A stretch of 64,000 nucleotides of DNA from Symsagittifera roscoffensis (GCF_963678635.1 NC_087069.1:29178776-29242775), one strand, 5' to 3'. Shown: positions 10,299-20,060, counted from the first letter of the stretch. Made by a program: numbers and translations. Notes: generated by a model not told the origin, from the sequence alone.

Positions 10299-10678
10299 TT
10301 GATGGAAAATTGCTCATCAGAGAAAACACTGACAATATATTTAGCGTCACAGAAAGGAGCATCGAATTGGCTAAGCGTGCTCCCCCTAAAGAAATACAAT
10401 TTCTCTCTTAACAAATCAGAGTTTAAAGATGGATTACATCTGAGATATGGATGGGAACCTCCAAACACCCCACATACATGCCCGTGTGGACAACCGTTCT
10501 CACTGACCCACTCCATACACTGTCCCAAAGGTGGATACACTCACCTAAGACATAATGAAATTCGCAATACCTTTGCGACACTCCTGGACGAACTATGCCA
10601 TGATGCTGAAATAGAGAAGGATATTAACTCACTTCGAATGGAGAAGGATATTAACTCACTTCAACCAGACATCCATTG
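10299..10678 (+). pseudogene. RLE family B C-terminal CCHC fragment, 5'-truncated copy
   Basis: The frame contains KDGLHLRYGW, CPCGQPFSLTHSIHCPKGG and HLRHNEIR, the Cys/His zinc region upstream of the endonuclease in a widespread invertebrate RT family. It aligns with 12242-12281 joined to 16092-16370, giving an uninterrupted reference for the PLE insertion. A 27-bp tandem duplication (10614-10662) near the end duplicates EKDINSL. The endonuclease part is missing. Confidence 0.7.
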
Positions 10679-10972
10679 AGCTTAGCCAAATTGTTGTGAT
10701 AAACTTATTCAATAGTTTCATGTGATATGATACGCTCAATCGTACGCTTGTAAGAAGAAGGCCCGGTACGGGAATTTAGAGACAAGCTCGTCAAGCCGCG
10801 ATACACCCCCTCTACCCGGACATCACCGCCGGAACCTCCACCCGTGAAAAACCAGGTTGTAATCGCTTTCATTTCTTTTTTATTTGTTTTTTAAATCTAT
10901 TTCTCTACAATCGATTTACAATCCTTTCTTTCTCTTGTTTTGTCTGTTCTGTACCCTGTTTAGTGAATATCC

Positions 10973-11290
10973 TTGCCGAAATACAGGCCGAAGTGGCTAC
11001 CCACGTGGAGCAGGAAATTGGTAATAGGAACCTCAAGTACCAAGTACTGCAGCCCCAAAGATGTCGGAGCCACAGTTCACTCGTATAGAGGTGCAAAACT
11101 AGCCGACCTTGCCGCTACTGTCTCATGCTATCCCTCGCAGAAACTGAACTGTGTTACTATAGTAGCCGGCTTTAATGATAACTCATCTACAGTTTCAGAC
11201 TTTGCTAATGATTGGAGATTTTTAATAAAATTGATATTTCATAAGTTTAACCCAAATGTGCTTATTATCCCCAAAATAATCCAAACAGGA
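10973..11290 (+). pseudogene. SGNH-hydrolase-like fragment (LINE ORF1 type)
   Basis: The frame reads KLVIGTSSTKY, SYRGAKLADL, then CVTIVAGFND. These correspond to SGNH esterase block I (Ser nucleophile within GTSS), a block II Gly, and block III GxND. Such SGNH domains occur in ORF1 proteins of several LINE clades. A related copy lies at 23040-23426 on the minus strand; both continue LIIPK.IQ. Here the frame is cut at about 11290, where unrelated RLE RT sequence begins mid-domain, so it is a fragment. Catalytic activity is not inferred. Confidence 0.6.
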
Positions 11291-12281
11291 AAAAGAAGCC
11301 ATACTACTTATTGATGCAGAAAACGCCTTCAACTCCCTCAATAGAGAACTTGCTCTAAAAAATGTAGAAATCTTTTGTCCGGCACTACATCATGCGCTGG
11401 CCAACTCATATAAACATCCCTCAAATTTATATGTCAATAACACGGTTTTGACATCTATCGAAGGCACAACGCAAGGTGATTCTCTCGCAATGGCTATGTA
11501 CGGAATGGGCATAATCCCACTGATTGAGCTCCTGCAAAAACCAAATGTATTCCAAAAGTGGTCTGCAGATGATGGAATTGCTGCAGGTGATCATAGGAGT
11601 CTCCGTGTAATACTGGACAACCTAGATGTGCACGGAAAGGCTTTCGGGTACAATGTGAAGCCTTCCAAGTGTCAACTCATAGTAAAGGAAAACTGTCGTG
11701 AAAGCGCCATAAAAGTATTCGAAGGCACAAATATTACAATGGTAGACGGTTTTAGAGTCCTTGGATCGGTCATAGGAACACCATCATTATGCGATAAGTA
11801 CATCGAAAGCGAAATTGAAAAGACAGCTACCCTAACTAAAAAGTTTTCCAATATAGCTAAAACATCACCACAAAACGCGTACTCCTGCTACACAAAGAGA
11901 GTTCAAAACAAATTAAGCTTCTAACCAGAACAACTCCGGAAGCAATTAAGAAAATGGGTGAAATTGAGAAAAACGTAAGACAGCAGCTACTTCCTAGTAA
12001 TACTGGTAAAAACCATATAACCGATGAAGATCGCAACCTTTTTGCACTACCTTTAAGAATGGGAGGATTAGACCTCCTCAGTAACACGGACTTTTCCAAA
12101 AATAATGAGTGGTCACGAGCCATTTGTGATCGGTTAGAAAACAGTGATACAGAAATAGCTGAAAGGGAACAAACTCGTATAAATAGAAACTTCAAAAACT
12201 GAGAAACAGAACATCACTTTCTCAAAAAAACCTAAAATTATGGAAAGATGCTTATCAGAGAAAAAACTGACAATAAATTTA
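11291..12281 (+). pseudogene. RLE family B reverse transcriptase, 5' part of split copy
   Basis: RT beginning inside motif A (LLIDAENAFNSLNRE, 11300-11350), then motif B EGTTQGDSLAMAMY, motif C WSADDGIAAG, and the tail FALPLRMGGLDLL. There is a frameshift between the frame ending at 11924 and the frame 11954-12202. The first half of the RT is missing. At 12281, after CAATAAATTTAG, it is interrupted by the PLE and resumes at 16092 (AGCGTCACAGAAAGGAGC). The 10299 copy shows the uninterrupted sequence. Confidence 0.75.
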
Positions 12282-12540
12282 GAGAATGAATTAAAATTGT
12301 AAATTCAAACAAACGTTTTTGCACATTTTGTGCATCTTCAGGTTTCAAAAATTCTAAACTATCTGTACAAAATGATCAAAGATCATAAAAAGTTTCACAC
12401 ACATCATTACTTCAAAATTTTAAAAATTTACCAATCAAAACTTTACAATTATCACTGAAATTATATAACAACTATTATGTAACATTTTAAAACATTTTGT
12501 CACAAATTTCTGAGAGTTTTCTTCATTTTTTTTCACATTT
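12281..12540 (-). repeat. PLE 3' pseudo-LTR
   Basis: Direct repeat of 15809-16060, about 90% alike by eye, also shared with 8855-9100. It contains the remains of a hammerhead motif. Same orientation as the upstream repeat, as is usual for PLE pseudo-LTRs. Confidence 0.75.
12290..12360 (-). ncRNA. Hammerhead ribozyme motif with mutated core (3' pseudo-LTR)
   Basis: Minus strand reads CTGAAGA (12341-12335), helix II GCAC...GTGC, then AAAA where the core requires GAAA. The change of the conserved core G (G12) would be expected to abolish cleavage. Otherwise it matches the 15815-15885 copy. Confidence 0.6.
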
Positions 12541-12580
12541 TCGTTTTGTGGCTAATTTTTGTGGTAACATGTAAGTTGTT

Positions 12581-14942
12581 TCAAAATTTTGTTGTTTTAG
12601 CCACCACTTTTGTTTTCAGTTCACTGGAAAAGGAGGATTTTAGAGAGGGCATACAAGTTTTCAATTTCCTCGTCGTGAATATTATCAGCGCATTCGTGAT
12701 ATCGCGCACTTTTTTTGCTAATGTCTGACTGTGATTCCCCCTATATTGGACCATCAAGATGGGTGGTGAATCACTGCTATAATCACAGGGCTTCTTTTTC
12801 TCAGCCATGTTCTTTTTGTTTTTGCCCTCGCTGATGATCTTTTCAAGGGCATGGGATGCAACCCGCGACGACCAACTTTCCGGATATTGGTTATCCAACC
12901 ACTGCTCACGGTTGATTTTCATGGCTTTATCATATTCTTCCCATGTTGACGTACTGCGGAAAACCCGGTGAACAATTCCTTCAATCACACTTCTCTTGTA
13001 CTGAAGGGGGCGCAGCTTCTAAAATTGAGTATGGTACCTGTATCTGTTGGTTTTTGATACCACCCACAGCTAATTTTCCTGCTTTTGTCAATACTAAATT
13101 GTGAATCCAAAAATGCCAAAGTTCTGTTTGTGTTTGGTGTCTCTATTGTGAACTGTAAATTTGGATGTAGTAAGTTTGCAGCCCGTAGCACTTTTTCAGG
13201 ATCACCCTTCACTGTTCTCACTATATCATCAACGTAACGGAGAAACAATTTAGATTGTTGCCCTGACTTATTTTTTTCCCTTAATGCGATGTATTTTCTG
13301 CAGTACCAGACGGTTTCACTTATATTTCGATACTCATCATCTGATATATCACCGCATTTTACGTGATACCAGTTCAGCATTCACATTCTACACCTTTTGA
13401 CCTGTACGTGACTTTCTTATTGCACTCGGGACATATTCCGTGAAGATCTTTCACGGGCAAAAACATTTCGGGAATATCCCTTGATAATGCAGTTTCGTAC
13501 TGCTTCAGCCAAAGATTTGCTAAAATAACGGCAAGAGATGCCCCCATTGCCAAACCATCTTTCTGAACGTACCATTTTTCATTGCACTTGAAATGGACTT
13601 GACTAACTGCCATGTTCAACAATCTCTTCATGGTTTTCCTAGCAATTGATGGTGGTTCATCTTGCTCATACAGTTTTCTCAGAGCCATGTCTATCGCTTC
13701 TTTCAGTGGAACATTTGTGTACAAACTCTTCACATCGAGAGATATCAAGTTTTCATTGGGCTCAAGATTAGTGCTCTCTAAGTTTTCTCTCGCATCTAGT
13801 GAGTTGGTTTCGATGTTTGCGCCCTCAATTTTCTCAAAAAATTTAGCAAGAACTTTGTTCAAGTTATAATAAGAGCTACCAGGCAAGGAGAGGACCGGTC
13901 TTAATGGGGTATTCACTTTATGCACTTTCGCGATTCCATAAAGCATGGCGGGATGCCCACCAGTAGACCTCATCCTTGTGTAGAGACTCTCACTTATTTC
14001 ATCTTTTTTCCTCATAGCCAACAACTCCTTATTGATGTCTCTTTCTATCTTCAAAACAACCGCATCACTTGTTCCTTTACTTCTGCTGAATTGATTTGAA
14101 TCTAATGTATCCGACAACTTGTTCTCGTAGGTGTCCTTTCTCATTACACAAAAACCCACGCCTTTGTCATACGGTACTGAAACTAATCCATTACTCTTCA
14201 GATACTTTCGGGCCTTCTCAACGCCTTTGTCAGATGGTGTTTGTTTCACCCTCTTAGCATAGGCTTTGGCCACAGCTTGGATCTCACAAAGGGCCTCCCC
14301 GGGGACTTTACGATTTTTGAGATCCGATAGAAAGATGTCAATGTCGGCGAGAAAGTGTGTCTCAATAAATTTATCCCTGACGGGATGCTTTGGCCCTAAT
14401 GCCAACACTTGTTGTACCCAATTTGGTAATTCAACATCATCAAAAGCTCTTGCCGAACCCTCACCTTGCTTCTCTAGAGGTCGGTCTTGCCTTCCTGATA
14501 TTTTCATTAGCTTCTTCTGATGGGTCTCTTTGACTGTTGCTGTTTGTCTTTCTCCCCTAAGACTTAAATATTCAATTACCGAAGGACAAAACTTCTCATC
14601 TACACCCATCTGTACTGCGCCTCTCGCCCTTTCTACTTTGACTTCAACGTTTTTTTCATCTGTCCTTGCCTTGTTTATCTCCATTCTTAGAAGTTTTGTC
14701 TGAAAACTGTGTACCGCTTGGTTCGAAAACAACCCATTTTCCGGTACCCTGAACCTCAAAAAATCAGGTATAATGTCGTTTTCCAGACAAACTCTCAAAA
14801 ATTTAACACGTTTGTGACAGTTGATAAATTTAACATATATGGACGCATAATCACGGACTAATTTCCAAATGAGTTTGTTTTCCAAAGTCCAAATCAAGAA
14901 TGGAGGTGGGAGTACAACTGTGCTCATTGGTTTGCAGGCCAC
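12581..14942 (-). pseudogene. PLE reverse transcriptase with embedded PHD finger, endonuclease missing
   Basis: Penelope-type RT, related to telomerase. The N-terminal region (LRVCLENDIIPDFLRFR) and ELPNWVQQVLALGPKHPV are followed by RT blocks: VPYDKGVGFCVM, AMLYGIAKVHK, motif A SLDVKSLYTNVPL, motif B KDGLAMGASLAVILANLW, motif C FLRYVDDIV, then LAFLDSQFSID and GWYQKPTDTG. Between B and C lies a PHD-type zinc finger (CPEC...VECEC...NWYHVKC...VWYCRKY) whose last Cys is Tyr. One-base frameshifts occur at about 13376 (inside the finger) and about 13005. After FTTRKLKTCMPSLKSSF the frame ends (12581) where the GIY-YIG endonuclease should begin. Start ATG at 14942. Confidence 0.85.
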
Positions 14943-14988
14943 GAGGAATAAACCTCACGTGACACAAAGCAACTCAAATAACACAAGT

Positions 14989-15555
14989 TTAACTCACCCT
15001 CTCCGTTGAAGCCTCCTCGTCAGTCCGACCAACAGTTGCTTCGCCTATGTTCACCAGTCTTCTTTTCTCCGCCCTCCTTCTCGATTGAGGTTTCTTTTTC
15101 GTGTTTGAACGAAGCTTGGACAAGACAGCTGGCAGGTTGTCTTGGTGTTCGAACACAATCCTCAAAGAATTTAGCTCCAGCTGGACGTCCTGGTGCAGTG
15201 CCTGATATTCGTTGACCAGCTCCGTTCTTCTCTTCCTCTTTGAAATGCGACACTTTGTAATAGGAATGACCAGAATACCCGAGCTGATCAGCTGGTTCCT
15301 GATATCCGGTGTACCGTTTCTCTGACAGTATACAATTGCGCTGAAATTTGTCAGTGTCTTCAGGATTTCTGTCAATTCCTCTGCAGTGCAAGCTCTGAAA
15401 TTGTTTGTGCGGTGGCTGTTGATAAAATAATTGATGATGTCGTGCCACACCACCACTTGACGTTTTTCTGCTAGAGGTGCCCTGCAGAGTAGGCTTGCGA
15501 GGTTCTTCTGTGGGTTCGTGGTGTTCGGGTTTAAAAAAAGTCCCGGAATAGCCAA
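14989..15555 (-). CDS. PLE-associated ORF1-like protein, unrecognised domain
   Basis: About 188 codons upstream of the PLE RT, with a 46-bp gap and same strand; no ATG at the open-frame start, so the N terminus is uncertain. Visible: VVVWHDIINYFINSHRTNN, SAIVYCQRNGTPDIR, SSGILVIPITKCRISKRKRR and a strongly basic C terminus (KKKPQSRRRAEKRR). I recall similar WHD..N...H / YCQR.GTPDI sequences among uncharacterised invertebrate proteins; an SGNH-like relation is possible but not demonstrable. It lies inside the element's pseudo-LTRs, so it is part of the PLE unit, perhaps a nucleic-acid-binding ORF1. Confidence 0.5.
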   Translation of the reverse strand: MAIPGLFLNPNTTNPQKNLASLLCRAPLAEKRQVVVWHDIINYFINSHRTNNFRACTAEELTEILKTLTNFSAIVYCQRNGTPDIRNQLISSGILVIPITKCRISKRKRRTELVNEYQALHQDVQLELNSLRIVFEHQDNLPAVLSKLRSNTKKKPQSRRRAEKRRLVNIGEATVGRTDEEASTERVS

Positions 15556-15808
15556 AATTTTGGGTAGAAATTGTTCTTATTCCGGGTTGCTAAGTTGTTC
15601 CAGGCTGTGGTAGAGTGAGCTAGCTGCTACAATGTAGAACATTTCAATTCTAACATGGTAAAATATGAAAAGATTTTTCAACTAAAAAGATTTCTCCACT
15701 AAAACAAGGGAAAAATAAATTTAAAATTACGTCTCCTTGTAGGAGAGACTGTAATTGAGAATTGGCTCAACGCCGTAGGGTTTCAAAATTTTACATCTAA
15801 ATATTTTG

Positions 15809-16091
15809 AGAATGCGATAAAACTGTAAATTCAAACAAACGTTTTCGCACATTTTGTGCATCTTCAGGTTTTAAAAATTCTAAACTATCTGTACAAAATA
15901 ATCAAAGATCATAAAAAGTGTCACACACATCATTACTTCAAAATTTTAAAAATTCAACTAATCAAAACTTTACAAATATCACTGAAATTATGTAACAACT
16001 ATTATGTAACATTTTAAAACATTTTGTCACAAATTTCTGAGAGTTTTCTTCATTTTCTTCGATTCTGGAACTAGAGCCTTAGTGTCAGCTA
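15809..16091 (-). repeat. PLE 5' pseudo-LTR
   Basis: Direct repeat of 12281-12540 at the upstream end of the PLE. Its outer end includes AGCTGACACTAAGG, which in the 9036-9320 fragment codes for the last residues of the endonuclease (ELTLR), so this pseudo-LTR begins inside the coding end, as a truncated tandem copy would. Confidence 0.75.
15815..15885 (-). ncRNA. Hammerhead ribozyme motif, intact core (PLE 5' pseudo-LTR)
   Basis: Minus strand: helix I 5' strand ...AAAC, core CTGAAGA (15867-15861), helix II GCAC/GTGC with AAAAT loop, core GAAA (15846-15843), then AACGTT, a palindromic 3-bp helix III, and predicted cleavage after the T at 15837. The helix I 3' strand GTTT pairs with AAAC, and GAATTT segments on both sides could extend it. 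Type-I hammerheads with very short helix III, acting as dimers, are known from PLE pseudo-LTRs, and this matches that description. Confidence 0.75.
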
Positions 16092-16483
16092 TAGCGTCAC
16101 AGAAAGGAGCATCGATTTGGCTAAGCGTGGTCCCCCTAAAAAATACAATTTCTCTCTCAACAAATCAGAGTTTAAAGATGGATTACATCTGAGATATGGA
16201 TGGGAACCTCCAAACACCCCACGTACATGCCCGTGTTGACAACCGTTCACACTGACCCACTCCTTACACTGTCCCGAAGGTGGATACACTCACCTAAGAC
16301 ATAATGAAATTCGCGATATCTTGGCGACATTCCTGGACGAAGTATGCCATGATGTTGAAATAGAGCCGAAATTTCAATCGTTGGAAGGCGAAAGCTTTCA
16401 CAACAAAATAACCACTACTGAAGATGACGCTCGACTTGAAATCAAGGCAAATGGACTCTGGGGAGTTCGATTCAGCCGAACCT
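16092..16483 (+). pseudogene. RLE family B C-terminal region, 3' part of split copy
   Basis: Resumes the element cut at 12281. It codes KDGLHLRYGW, a CCHC region with one TGG/GGA-to-TGA nonsense (CPC-stop-QPF, near 16238), HLRHNEIR, EVCHDVEIEP and DDARLEIKANGLWG. The last block matches the D..L.I...GFWG start of the endonuclease. It is cut at about 16483 before the FFDVRV block, where minus-strand LINE sequence begins. Confidence 0.7.
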
Positions 16484-17429
16484 TTTTAATTCTGCCAATT
16501 CACTAGATCTGTTTCTGGCTATTAGAGTTCCCATTCGTTCTGATAGGTTGTTAGCATCTCTGAGGCGACGTTGTTTGAAATAGCGAGCTCGCCGTTTAAG
16601 AAGTTTTTTTAATAGCGGAGACACATATTGTGGATCTCTGTCTGACATATTCAATTTTATAACCGGGATATTCTTCTATTTTTCTGCAGACTACATTTTC
16701 AGTGAATTGAATATACACATTGTCTAGAACTTCTGCCCAATTATTTTCCAGGATTGCTTTCTGGAGTGCTTCTTTGTTTTGACGGCGATGTCCAGAAAAT
16801 GGTCTGTACGTCTGATAGCAGGGACAATGTGCAATTGTGTTAGTTTGGCAAAAATTGCTTTGTGGTCAGTCTGAACGGTTGAACTAAAAACTTCGACCGA
16901 GTAACACCGAGGATGGTGGTCAACTGAGGATGGTTCACGGACAATGGTGGTCAACTGGAATTCTTCTGTGAAAGTTGAGAGATCTAGTCTGTTTGCATAA
17001 CCTGTGATAACTAAAATGTTTCTAACTTTTTCAGTAATAACCTTGATGTTCTGTGATATGTCCTTTATGATATCTTTGTCTTCGTAATTGTGTACTGGGG
17101 GTGATATAATGAGAACACCAGGTAAGTTGTTTGTTGAAACTGACAGTGGAATATTTGATACTCAAATTTGTTGAAACTTGGTTTAATGTGCTGAATAACT
17201 TTAACATGATTTTTTGTGATCTGTCTCTGCAGAATTTTATGTATCCCGATATTTCATGAAAAAATGAATCATGCTTGAAATCTTTCAACCATGATTCTGT
17301 CACAGCGATTACTGAAGGTGTATATGCAAATGTTTCTAGCCGTAAACAATCAATTGCATTGAATTTAGCAATAGATCGCGTGTTAAAAAAAGAAAAAGCA
17401 CGTGTACTCTTGCCTGAGTTAGTGAACAT
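16484..17429 (-). pseudogene. LINE ORF2 APE-type endonuclease and linker, degenerate
   Basis: Start ATG 17429. FFNTRSIAKFNAIDCLRLE, then PSVIAVTESWLKDF, match the N-terminal APE blocks (N.RS..., ..TE.W). Further down come VQTDHKAIFAKL (the SDH-equivalent C-terminal block, 16890-16850) and the linker DPQYVSPLLKKLLKRRARYF. Frameshifts break it up. The sequence ends before any RT motif. Confidence 0.65.
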
Positions 17430-17476
17430 GGTGATAGTCAGTCTATTTTGACTAACTTTTTCCCCGCGATACAGTT

Positions 17477-19114
17477 TCAGATTGCGGATTTGAGAACTTG
17501 TCTGTCAACGTTTTCTACATCGAGTAGTTCAAGTCGTTTTTTCAAAACCTTCTGTTCTATTTTCCTGCCACTTTCCGAAAGAGGCGGGGAAATATAGAAT
17601 TTTTTGTCATAGTCTATCATCAGATACGCTTTTGCTAATATCTTTTGTGGGGCAAATTCTGTTTTGAACCTTACGAGAACTGTTCGTGGCCGTTTTTTGC
17701 CTTTGTCAAATCTTCCGAGTGGTTCAATATTGTCGATATGTCCGAGCTTATGGACCTTCATCTAGGCATGTGAGCACATTCGATATAGTCTGGCGGTCAT
17801 TCTCAATTTGTTCTGTTGCATTAGGGGCACCAAGTTTGNNNNNNNNNNNNNNNNNNNNNNNNNNNNNNNNNNNNNNNNNNNNNNNNNNNNNNNNNNNNNN
17901 NNNNNNNNNNNNNNNNNNNNNNNNNNNNNNNNNNNNNNNNNNNNNNNNNNNNNNNNNNNNNNNNNNNNNNNNNNNNNNNNNNNNNNNNNNNNNNNNNNNN
18001 NNNNNNNNNNNNNNNNNNNNNNNNNNNNNNNNNNNNNNAGCTGTTGAGTCCCCCGGGCCACTCATTGTGTTTGATGCTCCATTTTTCATGATTGTTTTAG
18101 CAGCCGTTGGTGCTATGCTTACCGCATCCCGGTTTAAAGGCAACGGTGTCGATTGCCGTTTGTTCCTTTGTGGTTCCACAAAGTCAACTCTGGTGCCTTG
18201 CGTGCGATCCGCTGCCGGTCTTTCTTGTGAGGTAGAATTTCTCAAGATTGCATCCAATTTCGCCTGTATTGCTCACGAACTTTCGGCCTGATTCCTGTTC
18301 ATTATTTCCATTCTCTTTTCCAGGCTACCTAATTGGCTGTTGACATCATCATATCGGTTTTTCAACTGTTGCATATCTTTTTTGATGTTCTTATCTCGTT
18401 CTTCATTGGTGGCATCTACCTTGTCCGACATCTGCTGGAGTCTCTCGTCTGTCGCCTTAGCCAGGTTAAAATAACTATCCAGATACTCGTGTTTGTTGTA
18501 TTTTAACTCTTTCCTTATTAAGTCTCTATCTTCCTCACTGTACTTTAGTTTTTTGTCGATCTGATTTAGTTTTGTCATCAGGTCGCCAAGCTCAAGAGTA
18601 GCTGTTTCATGATCAGCCGTTGTCTTGTTTTCGGCTGTCGCTTCCGTTCTGGCTTGTTCTTCCTTTAGGTCAGCTTCTGTCGTCTTCGCGCTCACTGTCC
18701 CAAATGTTCGTGCTCTTTCAGTTCGGCCGTGTTGTCCTTCTTTTTTGATTCTTCGGCCGTGTTGTCCTTCGATTTCATTCCGACCATCATCGCCAACTTT
18801 TCTGTAAAAGATGTTTTCTTTACTTGAGAGTCGTCTTTCACCGTTTCTCGGGTATTGCTTGTTGTGTCTTCCAACGCGTCTATCGGCGAAAACTCCACGG
18901 TTTTTGGATTTTGATCTTCCATATGGGGCATCGGTGTGGATTCCGTTGTCTTCTTCTCCACTTCATCTACGCTATGGTCTGGTGTCTCTAGATCGATTTC
19001 AATTGTGGGCTCCACCTGTTTATCTTTAGTACCTTCTCGCGTCTTGTTCTCGGTACTACTCCTCGTGCTGACCATGCTAACTGAAAAGTTATCTTTTGTT
19101 TTGCTTGGGCCCAT
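17477..19114 (-). pseudogene. LINE ORF1 protein (coiled coil plus RRM/CTD-like end)
   Basis: Pieces in order: acidic Ser/Thr-rich N terminus (19114-18692), coiled-coil segment (18695-18273: LMTKLNQIDKKLKYSEEDRD and following heptads), Pro/Arg-rich part running into the N gap, and a C-terminal block (17761-17477) with VHKLGHIDNI, RPRTVLVRFKTEF and QKILAKAYLM. The last block resembles the RRM/CTD half of L1-type ORF1 nucleic-acid chaperones. Breaks: one-base shifts near 18692 and 17755 and an in-frame TGA at about 18273. Confidence 0.65.
17839..18038. other. Assembly gap (200 N)
   Basis: Run of exactly 200 N, a conventional placeholder; true length unknown. It falls within LINE ORF1. Confidence 0.99.
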
Positions 19115-19576
19115 TGATGTCGTTCCGCGCAGCGACGAGTTATATTTCGTGTTTGATCAACTTGACCTTTTTTCTAGTACCGGTACCCTACTCCGTCTCA
19201 TTATTTCTATTTACAATTGCTCTTATTTACAATATTATTATATACACAATTCTAGTCTAAGAATAAAATCTTCTGTTATTAAAATTTTCTGTTAGAATAA
19301 AATTATTAAAAGGAAATATACAACGTGATAAAAACCTTGTTCCAGTTCTCTTTCAAAACTTTTCGAGAAACTTTCTTTATTTGTGGTCTCAACCGTACCT
19401 GGTTCCGACTAGTCTTGTTCTGTCTTAATTCTGTCTTAAAACACTTATTGTAATTTTACTTCAATTTTTTTACCGTCCCAAGACTTCCAATTACCGTCCC
19501 TACTCTTCTTTGTACCGTCCCGGGCTTCTTTCTACTGTCCCAAGAGTGTTCGGTACTGTCCCAGTACTTTCCGTCA

Positions 19577-20060
19577 GTGTCCCAAGACCCTTGTCCCAAG
19601 ACCACTGTCCCAAGACCCTTGTCCCAAGACCACTGTCCCAAGACCACTGTCCCAAGACTACTGTCCCAAGACCACTGTCCCAAGACCACTGTCCCAAGAC
19701 CACTGTCCCAAGACCACTGTCCCAAGACCACTGTCCCAAGACCCCTGTCCCAAGACCACTGTCCCAAGACCACTGTCCCAAGACCACTGTCCCAAGACCA
19801 CTGTCCCAAGACCACTGTCCCAAGACCACTGTCCCAAGACCACTGTCCCAAGACCACTGTCCCAAGACCACTGTCCCAAGACCACTGTCCCAAGACCGTA
19901 CTGTCCCAAGACCACTGTCCCAAGACCACTGTCCCAAGACCACTGTCCCAAGACCACTGTCCTAAGACCACTGTCCCAAGACCACTGTCCCAAGACCGTA
20001 CTGTCCCAAGACTGTATCAAGACTGTTCTGGTCCAACACTGTCCCAGGACTGCACTGTCC
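19577..20060. repeat. 14-bp minisatellite (ACTGTCCCAAGACC)n
   Basis: More than 30 head-to-tail units with occasional CCTTG, TACTG and CGTACTG variants, decaying at both ends. Because 14 is not a multiple of three, all frames of a strand read the same 14-residue cycle (GLGTVVLGQWSWDS on minus, SQDHCPKTTVPRPL on plus). That yields long open frames on both strands, which I do not regard as genes. Confidence 0.95.

Larger units (their letters stand above)
12281..16091 (-). mobile_element. Penelope-like element inserted in RLE family B
   Basis: A complete-looking PLE insertion about 3.8 kb long, minus strand. Order along the element: 5' pseudo-LTR (16091-15809), an ORF1-like frame (15555-14989), PLE RT (14942-12581), 3' pseudo-LTR (12540-12281). 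The two pseudo-LTRs are direct repeats beginning GAGAATG on the plus strand. Insertion is proved by the split RLE sequence on both sides. The GIY-YIG endonuclease expected after the RT is absent. The apparent target duplication is only about 2-3 bp (TAG). Three disruptions make it defective. Confidence 0.8.
16484..19114 (-). mobile_element. LINE with ORF1 and endonuclease but no RT (3'-truncated)
   Basis: Minus-strand LINE consisting of ORF1 (19114-17477), the ORF2 APE endonuclease and the linker before the RT. It stops at 16484, so its RT and 3' end are gone, the reverse of ordinary 5' truncation. It is joined tail to tail with the truncated RLE family B copy. Interrupted by the 200-N gap. 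Confidence 0.7.

Noticed and set aside
18250-18280. In-frame TGA in LINE ORF1 as possible selenocysteine or stop readthrough
   Set aside because: Other breaks in the same ORF, and TGA used as the normal stop of DHX15, make ordinary decay the simpler reading.
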